Virus record (IMG/VR): IMGVR_UViG_3300012683_000013
Span: 1-40,913 of that record
Strand: one strand, 5' to 3'
Length of the DNA: 40,913 nt
From: a virus
Under the pieces are notes generated by a model, which worked only from the letters and a program-made list of their open reading frames with translations, was not told the DNA's origin and searched no databases. Positions 6,014 through 14,604 of the stretch are shown piece after piece; position 1 is the stretch's first letter, and each line of letters opens with the position of its first letter. Made by a program: the position numbers and the translations under genes.

Positions 6014-8665
6014 CTAAAGGGAAACAACGGCGGGGTCGGTAAGCGTCAGAAGCTCCCCGGATTGATGGGTCTTTACCACCCCGTTGGAGGACCGGGCGAC
6101 TGTGAACGTCTGGGGCACCCCTGAGATCTGAGTTGCGGTCGTGTTGTCGATCAGCATGATCTGATCACCGTACAGGTTGAACCCGGCCCCGGGCGTCCCG
6201 GTCACAGAGAACAGGATAGACGCAAACGCCGCGGTCGCGGGAGCGACGAACGTCGTCCGGAAGTGAAGCCACTGGTTGGTAGGGATCGGGGACGCGCCTA
6301 CGGAGGTGCTGATGAGCACGTGTGCAGCCGTGTACCAACTGATGCTCAGAGCGGGGGAGGTAGGGAGGATGTCCGGGGTCCGCAGGAACCCCACTTCCCA
6401 ATAGGTGTTCCCTGCGATGACCGGAACCTGATCCGAGATCACCTGGGGGACCGCGCCGGCCCCGGTCACCAGGTGACCCGAGAAGAACCCGAAGTCCGTG
6501 AGGGAACTGTCCGCTGTGACGGTCCCGTTGACTGCGGTCCATCCTGCGGTCCCGAACTCGAATCCGGGGTTGGAGTTGAGGACGGAGCCCAGCGACACGA
6601 CAGACATCTGTTCTCCGGCAACCGTCACGTCGTAGGGCATCTGGAGCTGGTCGATGGACCACGGGAAACCGTCCGTGGCCAGGACAGAGACCGTGGTGGA
6701 TGTCGGGGTCATGTCGCTGGCCAACTGGGATGCGGAAGAACCTACCCGGCCGTGCGTCAGACTTTCGATGATGCCGACCTCGTACGGGGATTCCGGGACG
6801 CACACGTAAGTGATCCGGTGCTCGAAGATCGTGAGGGTTTCCTGGATGCCGATCACGATCAGTTCCAGGTCGCCACCCAGCCGGGACGGGACCCCGGATA
6901 CAGCGATCTTCTGCCCGAACAGGATGTTGAGAGCGTCCAACCGAACGGGCCCCGCCAGCTCTGTCCGGGCCAGGTTAATGGAGATCTCTGGGTATCGGGG
7001 TTCGTCCACGGTACCCAGGTGAAGACTCCACGCAGCGTGGGCAGAAAGGTCACTGTCCAGCATGACGTTGATCGACTCGGAGGCCGCGTACGGACCCACC
7101 CCTACCGGGGGAGGGTTGACAGACAGTGGTCCCGTGAGTTGCGTAGCTGTGAACGACGACCCAAGGGGACGGCTAGCTGTGATCGTGTTCTGAACTAGCT
7201 TGGCATCCGGCATGGGCTTGGGGATGTTCGAGAGCTGGCCGGTGTCGTAGGCCAGGGACAGGAACGTCCCCTGGTTGTACATCGCGGTGCGGCAGCGGAA
7301 CGCCAACCCTAGCGCGGTCTCCCGTTCGAAGAACGTCCCCTGGTCTACGTCGATCCCCTCCTGCAGGAGCTGAAGGAACTGACCCGGACGCTGGGGGCCC
7401 ATTTTGTCATTGGAGAACGTGGTTACATCCGCGTAGTCCACACCCTCTTCCGCGCACAGCCGGCGCATACGGGCCGACACGGTCTCGCCGTTGTACGCGA
7501 TCACCTGATTGATCAGGTCGAAAACGTTGGTCACGTCGTTCTGCACAGAGACGTGCCCGAAGATGACATCCGTCAGGTTGCGGGAGGGGCCCATCCGGAC
7601 AATAGTCATCCGGCCGACCGTGATGGATGCGAACGTCCCGCTGAGTCCCAGGACTGCCCCGGTGACGACATCGATCGTGTTGAAAGCCCAGTTGACGCTG
7701 CCCCCGCTTTGAGTAAGCTCCATCGACATCCGCAAGCGAATCCCTACCGGGAAACTGAATGCGATGGCTCCCGATGAAGCCAGCACGGCGCCCGTGGAAT
7801 CGATGCCCCGGAGAGTGATGCCCCCTCCGGTGTTGTAGAGGACTTGCCACTGATAGACCGTGCCCGTGGCTTCAACTTCCATGAGAACCGTGTTGTCCGG
7901 GAGCGCCGTGGGCAAGCCCACCAGGAAGCGGACCTGGGACTGTCCAGTCACCTGGTACGGGGGGATGGTCCCGAAGAATTCCCCGTTGTTCATGACTGGG
8001 AGGGGTTCAGAGCAATTGAAACCGTTGTCGCTGGCAAGGGACGGGGGTCCGCCCACCAGCCCCATAGCGGGTCCGTCCGTGGCGGAAGCGAGCGAGGTAG
8101 CCTGTGAGCCGTCCTCGCATGGCCAGTAGGCCACGGGAGGGGTCGTGACGGCCGCATTGACCGTGCCCCGGTACAACGTCGAATGCAGCGGCGTGGTGCT
8201 CTGCCGGAGACGTTGAAGCAGGCCGGCCGCAGTGATGTCCACCCAGCGGTCCGTGTCGGTCGGGTCCCAATCTTCGGGCCACTGGGAGACCTCACCCCAG
8301 AAACGGTATGCCTTGTCGTCACCCTTGGGAACGGACACCCTGATCTGAGTGTTGCGGCCGATCTTCCCGTAATAGAGACCGACCGGGTTGTTAGGGGAGA
8401 ACCGCCCATCGCGGTTGTTGAGCTGGAGCGTGCACTGACCGGGGTCGGGGTTGGCACCCTCGGAGGACATCCCCCGCCGGATCGAGATGTTCCCGGATTC
8501 ACGGACCATGACCAGCGGGGTAATGTCCTGCCACCCGCCGTCGATCAGAAGTTCCACCATGACCAGCTCGTTGCTGGAAACACCGGTAGCGGACGCGCCA
8601 GAGTAGGGGCCTGCCTGACCCCCTAGCTTTCGCTGCCACCCTGCTACGCGTGCCGCTACCGACAT
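6014..8665 (-). CDS. Large minor tail protein with carbohydrate-binding-like module (883 aa)
   Basis: The N-terminal part (VELLIDGGWQDITPLV...RGMSSEGANPDPGQCTLQL...) is the common actinophage minor-tail beginning. A region after PVAYWPCEDGS resembles a LamG/concanavalin-like insert (about 180-370). A middle block (about 530-630) resembles baseplate-hub domains. Near 720-850, NPGFEFGTAGWTAVNG...GNTYWEVGFL...NLYGDQIMLID looks like a CBM4/9-type jelly roll. These features fit a tail-tip protein that binds host surface sugars. Length and its place after the tape measure agree. Domain limits are approximate. Confidence 0.8.
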   Translation of the reverse strand: MSVAARVAGWQRKLGGQAGPYSGASATGVSSNELVMVELLIDGGWQDITPLVMVRESGNISIRRGMSSEGANPDPGQCTLQLNNRDGRFSPNNPVGLYYGKIGRNTQIRVSVPKGDDKAYRFWGEVSQWPEDWDPTDTDRWVDITAAGLLQRLRQSTTPLHSTLYRGTVNAAVTTPPVAYWPCEDGSQATSLASATDGPAMGLVGGPPSLASDNGFNCSEPLPVMNNGEFFGTIPPYQVTGQSQVRFLVGLPTALPDNTVLMEVEATGTVYQWQVLYNTGGGITLRGIDSTGAVLASSGAIAFSFPVGIRLRMSMELTQSGGSVNWAFNTIDVVTGAVLGLSGTFASITVGRMTIVRMGPSRNLTDVIFGHVSVQNDVTNVFDLINQVIAYNGETVSARMRRLCAEEGVDYADVTTFSNDKMGPQRPGQFLQLLQEGIDVDQGTFFERETALGLAFRCRTAMYNQGTFLSLAYDTGQLSNIPKPMPDAKLVQNTITASRPLGSSFTATQLTGPLSVNPPPVGVGPYAASESINVMLDSDLSAHAAWSLHLGTVDEPRYPEISINLARTELAGPVRLDALNILFGQKIAVSGVPSRLGGDLELIVIGIQETLTIFEHRITYVCVPESPYEVGIIESLTHGRVGSSASQLASDMTPTSTTVSVLATDGFPWSIDQLQMPYDVTVAGEQMSVVSLGSVLNSNPGFEFGTAGWTAVNGTVTADSSLTDFGFFSGHLVTGAGAVPQVISDQVPVIAGNTYWEVGFLRTPDILPTSPALSISWYTAAHVLISTSVGASPIPTNQWLHFRTTFVAPATAAFASILFSVTGTPGAGFNLYGDQIMLIDNTTATQISGVPQTFTVARSSNGVVKTHQSGELLTLTDPAVVSL

Positions 8666-8679
8666 CTGCTACCCCCTGC

Positions 8680-9183
8680 CTACTCATCCCACGTTACGTA
8701 ACAGGTCATGTTGACTGCCGTGGTGAACGTAGCACGCACCCGGAGGAACTTGCTGGTACCGATGATCGGGCGCTCATCCGGCATCCACTGGTAATCGTAG
8801 GTCAGATCGGTGGCGCCGGCCGTGAGCGGGATTTGCACCACGTCGAACACCCGAGCCGCAGTGGTGGCTCCTTCCACGGATGCGCTGAACCCCGTGTTGG
8901 CCGTTCCCAGGGTCACCAGGGACGCAGGGGCGTTAGGGTCCAACGGCTGGACCCCGGAAGCTACCGCGGCTGTGACAGTAGCGGCCACGTCCGTCTGAAG
9001 GAGCTCGATTACTCCCGCTGCGCTGGGGACGGAGGAGATGCTGAATCCCCAGGAGATCGGCTGGAGCTGACGGCTGGACGGGGTGGAAATCTGAAGCATT
9101 GTCTTGATAGCCGTACCGGTGGTGACCGAAGCCTGTGCGGCAGTGGTCGGCATCGGGCCGTTCCAAGTCGTGTAGCGATGCAT
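8680..9183 (-). CDS. Tail-associated hypothetical protein (167 aa)
   Basis: Lies between the tape measure and the large minor tail protein, behind AGGAGAACCGCA. It is beta-rich with a Thr/Ala-rich middle and ends RVRATFTTAVNMTCYVTWDE, a pattern seen in small virion proteins. Probably a tail-tip component. No motif identifies a function. Confidence 0.65.
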   Translation of the reverse strand: MHRYTTWNGPMPTTAAQASVTTGTAIKTMLQISTPSSRQLQPISWGFSISSVPSAAGVIELLQTDVAATVTAAVASGVQPLDPNAPASLVTLGTANTGFSASVEGATTAARVFDVVQIPLTAGATDLTYDYQWMPDERPIIGTSKFLRVRATFTTAVNMTCYVTWDE

Positions 9184-9193
9184 TGCGGTTCTC

Positions 9194-11326
9194 CTAGGTC
9201 CCTAGTGCGGCCTGAACGCTACCGCTGCCGGTACCGCCGATATGCCGAATGGTCCGCCGTAGCGGGTTGATCAGAAGTTTGGACATAACCTGTCCATCCA
9301 TTTGGAGGACCACGACCATCGGGGTACCGTCCCCGCCACCCCCACCACCCATAGCACGCATGGTATCGGGGTTGCTCATTACGTGACTGCCGGCCGGGAG
9401 GTGAACCAGTTCGGGCCCTTGTTCCCCGACCATGGTCAGACCACTCCGGGTACCTCCGGACGCTGCCGCTCCCACCGTTCCACCGTGGGCGAATCCAAGG
9501 AAACCACCCACAGAGTTGGCAGCACCCGAGATCTTCCCCACCAGACCTGAGACCTTGCCCAGCGTGTTGCTTATGAGGCTGTTGATACTGCCTAGTACAC
9601 CCTTGATCACGTTATATGCCGAAGTGAACGGGGACGACAAGATGTGGTTGAGACCCTTCCAAGCGCCCTCGATCCAGTGGACGACGTTCTGCGCCCCGCT
9701 GAGAATCTGCTTCCAGTAGCGGGTGATCAGGTAGACCGCGGGGGCGAACGGCCCGGAGAGAAGCGTGGCCACGAGTTTCCAGTGGTCCCGGACCCAGTTG
9801 AACGCGGACTGGGCCGCTCCAGATATCTGTTTCCAGTACTTGACGACCAGGAGAACCGCGATCCCGATGGGGCCTCCGATGATGAGCGTCAGGAGCTTCC
9901 AGTGGTCTTTGATCCAGTTGAAAGCAGCCACGGCTGCATTGACCACAGCCCGGAACGCGATGACAGCGACCTTGCCAATGTCGTTGATGATGTCGCGGAA
10001 AGTCTTGGAGTGCTTGTACGCCTCGATGAACCCGATCACGAGAGCTGCAATGGCCAGGACGATCAGCATGATCGGGTTAGCGTCCATGACTGCGTTCAGG
10101 ACGCTCTCCTCCCCAATGAACAGGGTGGTCACCAACGCCGCGGTCTTCATAGCGATCGTGTAGGCGACCAATGCCCCCATCAAGGCGACGATCCCAATCA
10201 CCAGAAGTTCAGTGATCGTCTTGTGTTTGGTCATCCAGCTGACTACCGCGGTGAGGACCGGGATCAGCTTGTTTCCCAACTCGATCATCAATGCCCCGAG
10301 ACCGGCCGTCAGTTCCGCAGTCTGCTGATGGAGAGTTTTCTGCGCCAGCGCAAACCCTTCTACCTTCCCATTGGCATCCGCGGTCGCACCGGTCACATCC
10401 TTGATGGTCTGAGACGTGGCAGCGAAGTTCTCCCCCACCGTGGACAGGGCAGCGTTGGCACCGGTCGCGGTGCCCATGAGCCGCTTCAGGGCTGCAGCGA
10501 ACTCCGGGGTACCTTCCTTGCCTGCCTTGGACGCCTTGGACGCCAGGTACTCCATAGCGTCTGTAAGACCGTTGGCACCGTGGAGCTTGGTCTGAAGTTC
10601 GGCGGTGCTCACCCCAAACTCCTCGAAAGCACCCTTCATCACATGCGTAGGGTTGAGTAGCGATCGGAGAGCCTGCGCGAGGTTCTGCGCCGCACGGTTG
10701 GCCGTAAACCCGTGGTTGGTCATCTGGGACAGGGCCGACATGACATCTTCCATCGAGATGCCGGCCGCGGAAGCCGCGGGCACGATGTTGGCGAACGACT
10801 TGGAAAAGTCCTGAAGATTCGTCTTACCGTGGGAGATGGCTTCCACCATCTTGGAAGTGACATCCGCTGCGCTACTGGCCTTCAGGTGGTAGTCCACCAG
10901 GATGTCAGTCAGCGCCTTAGCCACCTGAGTAGTGTCCGCGCCTTCCGCTGCCGCTCCCTGCGCTGCAGCCTTCAGTGCCAGGAGACCGTCTGCCCCGTGG
11001 AACCCGGCTGCTTCCACGTAGTACATGGCTTTCGACAGATCGTTGGCGGAAACGCCAACCTGCCCCGCCATGTCCAACATGCCCTTACGGACCTTGTCGA
11101 TCTGGTCGACCGACTCCCCTGCGGAGGTGACGAGTCGGGAAGTGGAGGACTGGTACGTACTGGCCATCTTGACCGACTCAATGGCGATACCCGCGAGCGC
11201 TGCCGTAGACACGGCTGCAGCCTGGTTCATCACCCCGGACAGTCCACGCGCGCCGGCCGTCGCGGAAGCGAAACCAGGCGTGGCCAGGTTTCGGCTGGTC
11301 ACGAGGATTTCCACAATGTTCGGCAC
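9194..11326 (-). CDS. Tape measure protein (710 aa)
   Basis: Starts MPNIVEILVTSRNLATPGFASATAGARGL. The N-terminal half has the TP901/PhageMin_Tail tape-measure pattern (ESVDQIDKVRKGMLDMAGQVGVSANDLSKAMYYVEAAG). Hydrophobic segments lie at ~370-430. Three related Trp-rich units (FNWIKDHWKLL, FNWVRDHWKLV, VHWIEGAWKGL) follow at ~460-570, then a Gly-rich end with FAHGGTVG...VGEQGPELVHLP. It sets tail length and is carried in the tail tube; by the usual rule 710 residues imply a tail of roughly 100 nm. The GTG start overlaps the chaperone stop by one base (TAGTG) behind GGAGG. Confidence 0.95.
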   Translation of the reverse strand: MPNIVEILVTSRNLATPGFASATAGARGLSGVMNQAAAVSTAALAGIAIESVKMASTYQSSTSRLVTSAGESVDQIDKVRKGMLDMAGQVGVSANDLSKAMYYVEAAGFHGADGLLALKAAAQGAAAEGADTTQVAKALTDILVDYHLKASSAADVTSKMVEAISHGKTNLQDFSKSFANIVPAASAAGISMEDVMSALSQMTNHGFTANRAAQNLAQALRSLLNPTHVMKGAFEEFGVSTAELQTKLHGANGLTDAMEYLASKASKAGKEGTPEFAAALKRLMGTATGANAALSTVGENFAATSQTIKDVTGATADANGKVEGFALAQKTLHQQTAELTAGLGALMIELGNKLIPVLTAVVSWMTKHKTITELLVIGIVALMGALVAYTIAMKTAALVTTLFIGEESVLNAVMDANPIMLIVLAIAALVIGFIEAYKHSKTFRDIINDIGKVAVIAFRAVVNAAVAAFNWIKDHWKLLTLIIGGPIGIAVLLVVKYWKQISGAAQSAFNWVRDHWKLVATLLSGPFAPAVYLITRYWKQILSGAQNVVHWIEGAWKGLNHILSSPFTSAYNVIKGVLGSINSLISNTLGKVSGLVGKISGAANSVGGFLGFAHGGTVGAAASGGTRSGLTMVGEQGPELVHLPAGSHVMSNPDTMRAMGGGGGGDGTPMVVVLQMDGQVMSKLLINPLRRTIRHIGGTGSGSVQAALGT

Positions 11327-11870
11327 TAGTCCTCCATCTCCTCTCCCTTGCCCATGTTCTCTATGTTCATCAGCTGCAACAGCCCTGCGTCCTCATCCAA
11401 GAGGGTTTGTAGCGTGTAGCCTCCGAACCTTTCCAGAGCTCCGAGAACGAATCGGGCGTACTTCAGTTCCCGTGGTTCGGAGACAACGCCTCCATCGGGA
11501 GTTGCACCTCCTGGAACGTCTCGCCAGAGTTGGAGCTTACGGGCAAAGGGGGCGCCACTCCCGAAATGGCCTCCGTCCATGCGGAAATGATCGACATGAT
11601 CATGTACATGTCCTGTTCCCGTAGACCTTCCAGGGTCGCAGGCACCGGAGAACCGTTCTCGTACTCCAGATTCCAAGAAACGAGCGAATCAGCCAGCACG
11701 CTCAGCGAGGTGCCTAGACTCGACATAGAGTCTTTGGCGGTGTCTGCAGAGAAGTTGCTCATGTTCATCAGTGCCCCGATGCTGGCCGATCCCATCAGGA
11801 CCTCCAAACCGTTCAGTTCCTCATCCTGGAACTTCAATCGGAACTGCTTTCGCTGCGGTGTGAATCCCAT
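11326..11870 (-). CDS. Tail assembly chaperone, -1 frameshift fusion (about 181 aa)
   Basis: Shares residues 1-109 with the short form, shifts -1 at the slippery heptamer 11550-11544, then continues ARKLQLWRDVPGG...LKYARFVLGALERFGGYTLQ...GKGEEMED to the TAG that touches the tape-measure GTG. The extra domain has no good start codon of its own and is acidic and helical, as in GT-type fusions. The arrangement is conserved in most siphoviruses. The slip site is inferred from the X-XXY-YYZ pattern. Confidence 0.75.
11463..11870 (-). CDS. Tail assembly chaperone, short form (135 aa)
   Basis: Unshifted product of the chaperone pair upstream of the tape measure. It is acidic and helical (FQDEELNGLEVLMGSASIGALMNM...), as expected for the G-like protein of siphoviruses, which binds the tape measure during tail assembly. 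Starts MGFTPQRKQF behind GAGAGGCAGG. Codons 108-109 read CCT TTG inside a CCCTTTG heptamer where ribosomes can slip back one base to make the long form. Confidence 0.85.
   Translation of the reverse strand: MGFTPQRKQFRLKFQDEELNGLEVLMGSASIGALMNMSNFSADTAKDSMSSLGTSLSVLADSLVSWNLEYENGSPVPATLEGLREQDMYMIMSIISAWTEAISGVAPPLPVSSNSGETFQEVQLPMEALSPNHGN
11544..11550 (-). promoter_or_regulatory. Programmed -1 frameshift site (CCCTTTG)
   Basis: On the minus strand the frame-0 codons CCT TTG preceded by C form C-CCT-TTG, a canonical X-XXY-YYZ heptamer. It lies within the overlap of the two reading frames. A less canonical alternative is CGGGAAC close to the frame-0 stop. Confidence 0.6.
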
Positions 11871-11908
11871 AGCAGCCTGCCTCTCAGTAGTCGGTGGTGA
11901 ACAGGGGA

Positions 11909-12316
11909 TCAGGACCAGACGGGCGCGGTGCCGTCTGCCAGGACCGCCGGAACGGACCAGGTCAGTTCACCGGTGTTGCTCCGGGTCAGAGCGTAGTCGG
12001 TAAGCAGGGTTTCCGCAGACAGGAACGGAGTGGACCCCGAAATGGGCTGGATCTTCACCGTGCGGATGACCCGGGTGCTCGGGATGGTGGCGAACACGAC
12101 GTGGCTGGAAGCGGTGTTGAACACGCCGTTGAACGTAGCCGAGTAGTCAGCCAGAAGCAGCAGACGCTCATGCGCGAACTTGTCGACGCCGGTCGTGTCC
12201 TGAACCGCGAACGGGGTGGAGAACTGGAAGTTGGTGACGTCGTTGCTGATGGTCTGGGGGGAGCCCGCGCTGTCGTCAATGAGGACCGCCGCGCCAAGTC
12301 CGGTTACCTTTGCCAT
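11909..12316 (-). CDS. Tail tube-like protein, short paralog (135 aa)
   Basis: Begins MAKVTGLGAAVLIDDSAGS and shares with the 248-aa protein at 12754 the spaced residues MAKxTGLG, FAHERL/LAHERL, a hydrophobic VxxxxPxTxVI strand, then DYALTR/DYAPTR and a final LTxxxxVxA. This is the common actinophage tail-tube fold. It is either a second tube subunit or a tail terminator/completion protein. It lacks the C-terminal ~110 residues of its paralog. Confidence 0.7.
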   Translation of the reverse strand: MAKVTGLGAAVLIDDSAGSPQTISNDVTNFQFSTPFAVQDTTGVDKFAHERLLLLADYSATFNGVFNTASSHVVFATIPSTRVIRTVKIQPISGSTPFLSAETLLTDYALTRSNTGELTWSVPAVLADGTAPVWS

Positions 12317-12319
12317 GGC

Positions 12320-12754
12320 CTAGCCTTTCTGAATCTCTGAGTTGATCCGGTCTTGGTTCGCCCGGAAGTCTTCGGTCCAGTCTGCAGCATTGGCGTGGTG
12401 GAAACGCTGCCCGGACGGGTTGCCTCTCCAGTCCCCGTGCCGCCGCAGATACACGTCGGGCCGGGTACGGTGTTCTGCGAAACAACGCTGGAACGACTCG
12501 AAACGGAACACGGTCAAACCGGCCCCGGTCTTTGCCTCTGTGAACGTGCGGCCCGACCCGGTGCGGATGTACCGCGCCTGGTTCAAGCCCAACGGGGTGG
12601 ACTCGTCCACGGTGGTTTCCCAACCGTGCTGCCACGCCTGGCATCCCGCGTCCTTGCAGGCTGTGATGATGCCGGTGTCCTTAGATGCGGAGATACCGTA
12701 CGTGACGTAGTTCTCCACCGGCATCATCGGCTGAACTCGAAATGGCTGCTGCAT
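12320..12754 (-). CDS. Conserved actinophage tail-region protein (144 aa)
   Basis: Contains VENYVTYGI, CKDAGC followed by a Trp-rich stretch, FTEAKTGAGLTVFRFESFQRCF and HGDWRGNPSG...DWTEDFRANQ. This spacing of Cys, His and Trp is familiar from proteins beside actinophage tail-tube genes. Two close cysteines plus C and H residues could bind metal. It lies between the two tube paralogs, overlapping the upstream stop (TGATG). Probably a virion or assembly protein; function not established. Confidence 0.7.
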   Translation of the reverse strand: MQQPFRVQPMMPVENYVTYGISASKDTGIITACKDAGCQAWQHGWETTVDESTPLGLNQARYIRTGSGRTFTEAKTGAGLTVFRFESFQRCFAEHRTRPDVYLRRHGDWRGNPSGQRFHHANAADWTEDFRANQDRINSEIQKG

Positions 12755-13500
12755 CAGAACTCCGGGGCAGTCAGGTTGCGGGTGAAGGACACAGCGAAGA
12801 TCAGGGAGGAGAATCCGCCCGTGGTCACCGTGCTGACCCGGACGTACTGCCGGACCGTGGCGGTACCGCCAACGGCGATACGCTGCGCCTGAGGGGTGTT
12901 GGTGGTCACCTGGGTGAAGGCGCCGGAGGCCAGATCAGCGAACGTGACGTTGTCCGCACTGTCCTGGATTTTCACCGTCGCATCGGTACCGGTGAAGCTG
13001 AACACGTGAAGGTACGCCTGAAAGCCGAAGGAGGATGCAGCCGTGTTGTTCACCGACGTGCCCAGCGTGGCCGCAACGTCGGTCCGCTTGCCGGCCGTGA
13101 GCTGCTGCCCCCACTCCAGCCCGTAAGTGTTGGCCTGGACGCTGATCGCGTTGGTCAGCATCCCGTCTGTGGCCCGGGTCGGAGCGTAGTCGATCTGCTT
13201 CCCGTTGAGATTCGCGGCCGCGCCTCCGAGTACCGGGGTGATGTAGTAACTGGTGATCACGTCGGTCCGGGGAAGAGCGGATAGCACGGCGTGCTCAGCG
13301 TTGGCCGCGTTGTCAAACACCGTGGTGAATTCCATCGTCCCGTCCCGCAAGCCACCCAGCCGCTCATGAGCCAGCTTGTTGATGGCCGTAACGTCCAGCG
13401 TGGCGATAGACCCGGAGACGCTGCCCAGAGCGTTGACGTCACCCGACAAGTCATACCCGCTGATAAAGAACGCGTCCCCTAGGCCAGTCTGCTTAGCCAT
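12754..13500 (-). CDS. Major tail tube protein, long paralog (248 aa)
   Basis: Starts MAKQTGLGDAFFISGYDLSGD behind GAGAGGCGGTAGCA. The first ~140 residues parallel the 135-aa protein at 11909. The last ~110 residues are an added beta domain (SSFGFQAYLHVFSFTGTDATVKIQDSADNVTF...) of the kind that decorates tail tubes. Order before the chaperones and tape measure supports the main tube subunit. The added domain may project from the tail and bind the host surface; that part is inference. Confidence 0.8.
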   Translation of the reverse strand: MAKQTGLGDAFFISGYDLSGDVNALGSVSGSIATLDVTAINKLAHERLGGLRDGTMEFTTVFDNAANAEHAVLSALPRTDVITSYYITPVLGGAAANLNGKQIDYAPTRATDGMLTNAISVQANTYGLEWGQQLTAGKRTDVAATLGTSVNNTAASSFGFQAYLHVFSFTGTDATVKIQDSADNVTFADLASGAFTQVTTNTPQAQRIAVGGTATVRQYVRVSTVTTGGFSSLIFAVSFTRNLTAPEF

Positions 13501-13502
13501 TG

Positions 13503-13757
13503 CTACCGCCTCTCTTCCTTGATCTCCGCTGCGCTCGGTGCGCCGGTCGGGTGGTGCTTACTGCATACGTAGAATCCGCTGCCGTCCCCAAGAGGAAACT
13601 TGCCGATCCGGTTGCACTTCTTTACGGGACAGTTGTGCTTCCATACCACGGTGAGAGCCGCAGCGATCAAGCCCAGGTCACTTCCGAATCCGGACCACCA
13701 CAGATACCAGTAACTACCCGAACTATCGAGTCCGAGTACGTGCGCGACCCAGTCCAC
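13503..13757 (-). CDS. Small conserved protein with membrane-like segment and Cys/His cluster (84 aa)
   Basis: I start at GTG 13757 because GGCGGAGG precedes it and the GTG shares a base with the upstream TAG; a GTG 18 bases earlier has no ribosome-binding site. A Trp-rich hydrophobic stretch (YWYLWWSGFGSDLGLIAAALTVVW) is followed by CPVKKCNRIGKFPL...YVCSKHHPT, which could hold a metal. Common in actinophages between tail terminator and tube genes. Function unknown. Confidence 0.7.
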   Translation of the reverse strand: MDWVAHVLGLDSSGSYWYLWWSGFGSDLGLIAAALTVVWKHNCPVKKCNRIGKFPLGDGSGFYVCSKHHPTGAPSAAEIKEERR

Positions 13758-14215
13758 TACGGAGCCTCCGCCCACACGTCGTTGACGATCAGGGGGAGGG
13801 TGATGACGAACACCCGGAACTTCTTACCGTCCTGGTCCAGGTAGCCGGCCGTGCACTTCAGCTTGTTCCCGGACTCCCCGAACAGGTCCACGTCCCGGAC
13901 CTCTCCGCCCAACTGGAAGTCCCCTGAGTACCGGGTCATGAGCGCGTCAGCAGCCTTGATGATGGCGGGGTCAATCGAGTCGTACGGCTGGGACTGGAAG
14001 TTCAGGTAAATCCGGATGGTGAACGTCAGACAGATCGTCACAGCGTTGAGACCGCTGCCACCCGGGAACGGCTCAATGGACTGAAGCCAGATAGCCGCAT
14101 TGAGGCCGTTGCCGGGCGCGTTCTTCGGCTCATGCCCGTTGACCGACTCGAACATCCCGGTAGCGCCCGCGTGGGAGATCACCTGGGCAGAGATGGCGTC
14201 CGCGTTGATGGCCAT
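13757..14215 (-). CDS. Tail terminator-like protein (152 aa)
   Basis: The ATG at 14215 overlaps the upstream TGA and follows GGAGGATGAACTG. Soluble, with a hydrophobic strand (NAVTICLTFTIRIYLNF), then a helix (DPAIIKAADALMTRYSG) and VRDVDLFG. Position after the gp10-like protein and before the tube genes matches the tail terminator/head-tail completion slot. Assigned by order and overall shape. Confidence 0.65.
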   Translation of the reverse strand: MAINADAISAQVISHAGATGMFESVNGHEPKNAPGNGLNAAIWLQSIEPFPGGSGLNAVTICLTFTIRIYLNFQSQPYDSIDPAIIKAADALMTRYSGDFQLGGEVRDVDLFGESGNKLKCTAGYLDQDGKKFRVFVITLPLIVNDVWAEAP

Positions 14216-14604
14216 CAGTTCATCCTCCGTACGTACTCGGGGAGGAATCGGAGCGCCAATCCCACAGCTTCGGAGTTGAGCTTGTCCCGGACCTTGCGGA
14301 AGGTGCCGTAGCCCTTGAATCGCGTCGTCTGGTTCCGGCTGGAAGTGCCTTCCAGCCACGGGCCGTAGATCACCCCGCCGTCCGTGACCACGTCCACGTA
14401 GTTCGCTCGTCCTTCTACGCGTACTTGGGATTCGTAGTACCCGGTCGGGTTCTGCAAGACCTCGTGAAGGGTCTCCAGAACCATTTCCTTGCCCTTCTCG
14501 GCAATCCGGTACCGCATCTCCAGCTCGTAAGCCTTCAGGGTGGCGGACGCCCGGCCGTCGAACATGGGGCCTGTTGGGACGGCTGTGAATTCAGGCATCG
14601 TCAC
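14215..14604 (-). CDS. HK97 gp10-like head-tail joining protein (129 aa)
   Basis: Helical start (ATLKAYELEMRYRIAEKGKEMVLETLHEVL) followed by strands with VIYGPWLEGTSSRNQTTRFKGYGTFR, the GPWLEG/F-G region seen in HK97 gp10-type proteins. These join the completed head to the tail. The start is GTG 14604, overlapping the upstream TGA; ATG 14598 is a close alternative. Confidence 0.75.
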   Translation of the reverse strand: MTMPEFTAVPTGPMFDGRASATLKAYELEMRYRIAEKGKEMVLETLHEVLQNPTGYYESQVRVEGRANYVDVVTDGGVIYGPWLEGTSSRNQTTRFKGYGTFRKVRDKLNSEAVGLALRFLPEYVRRMN

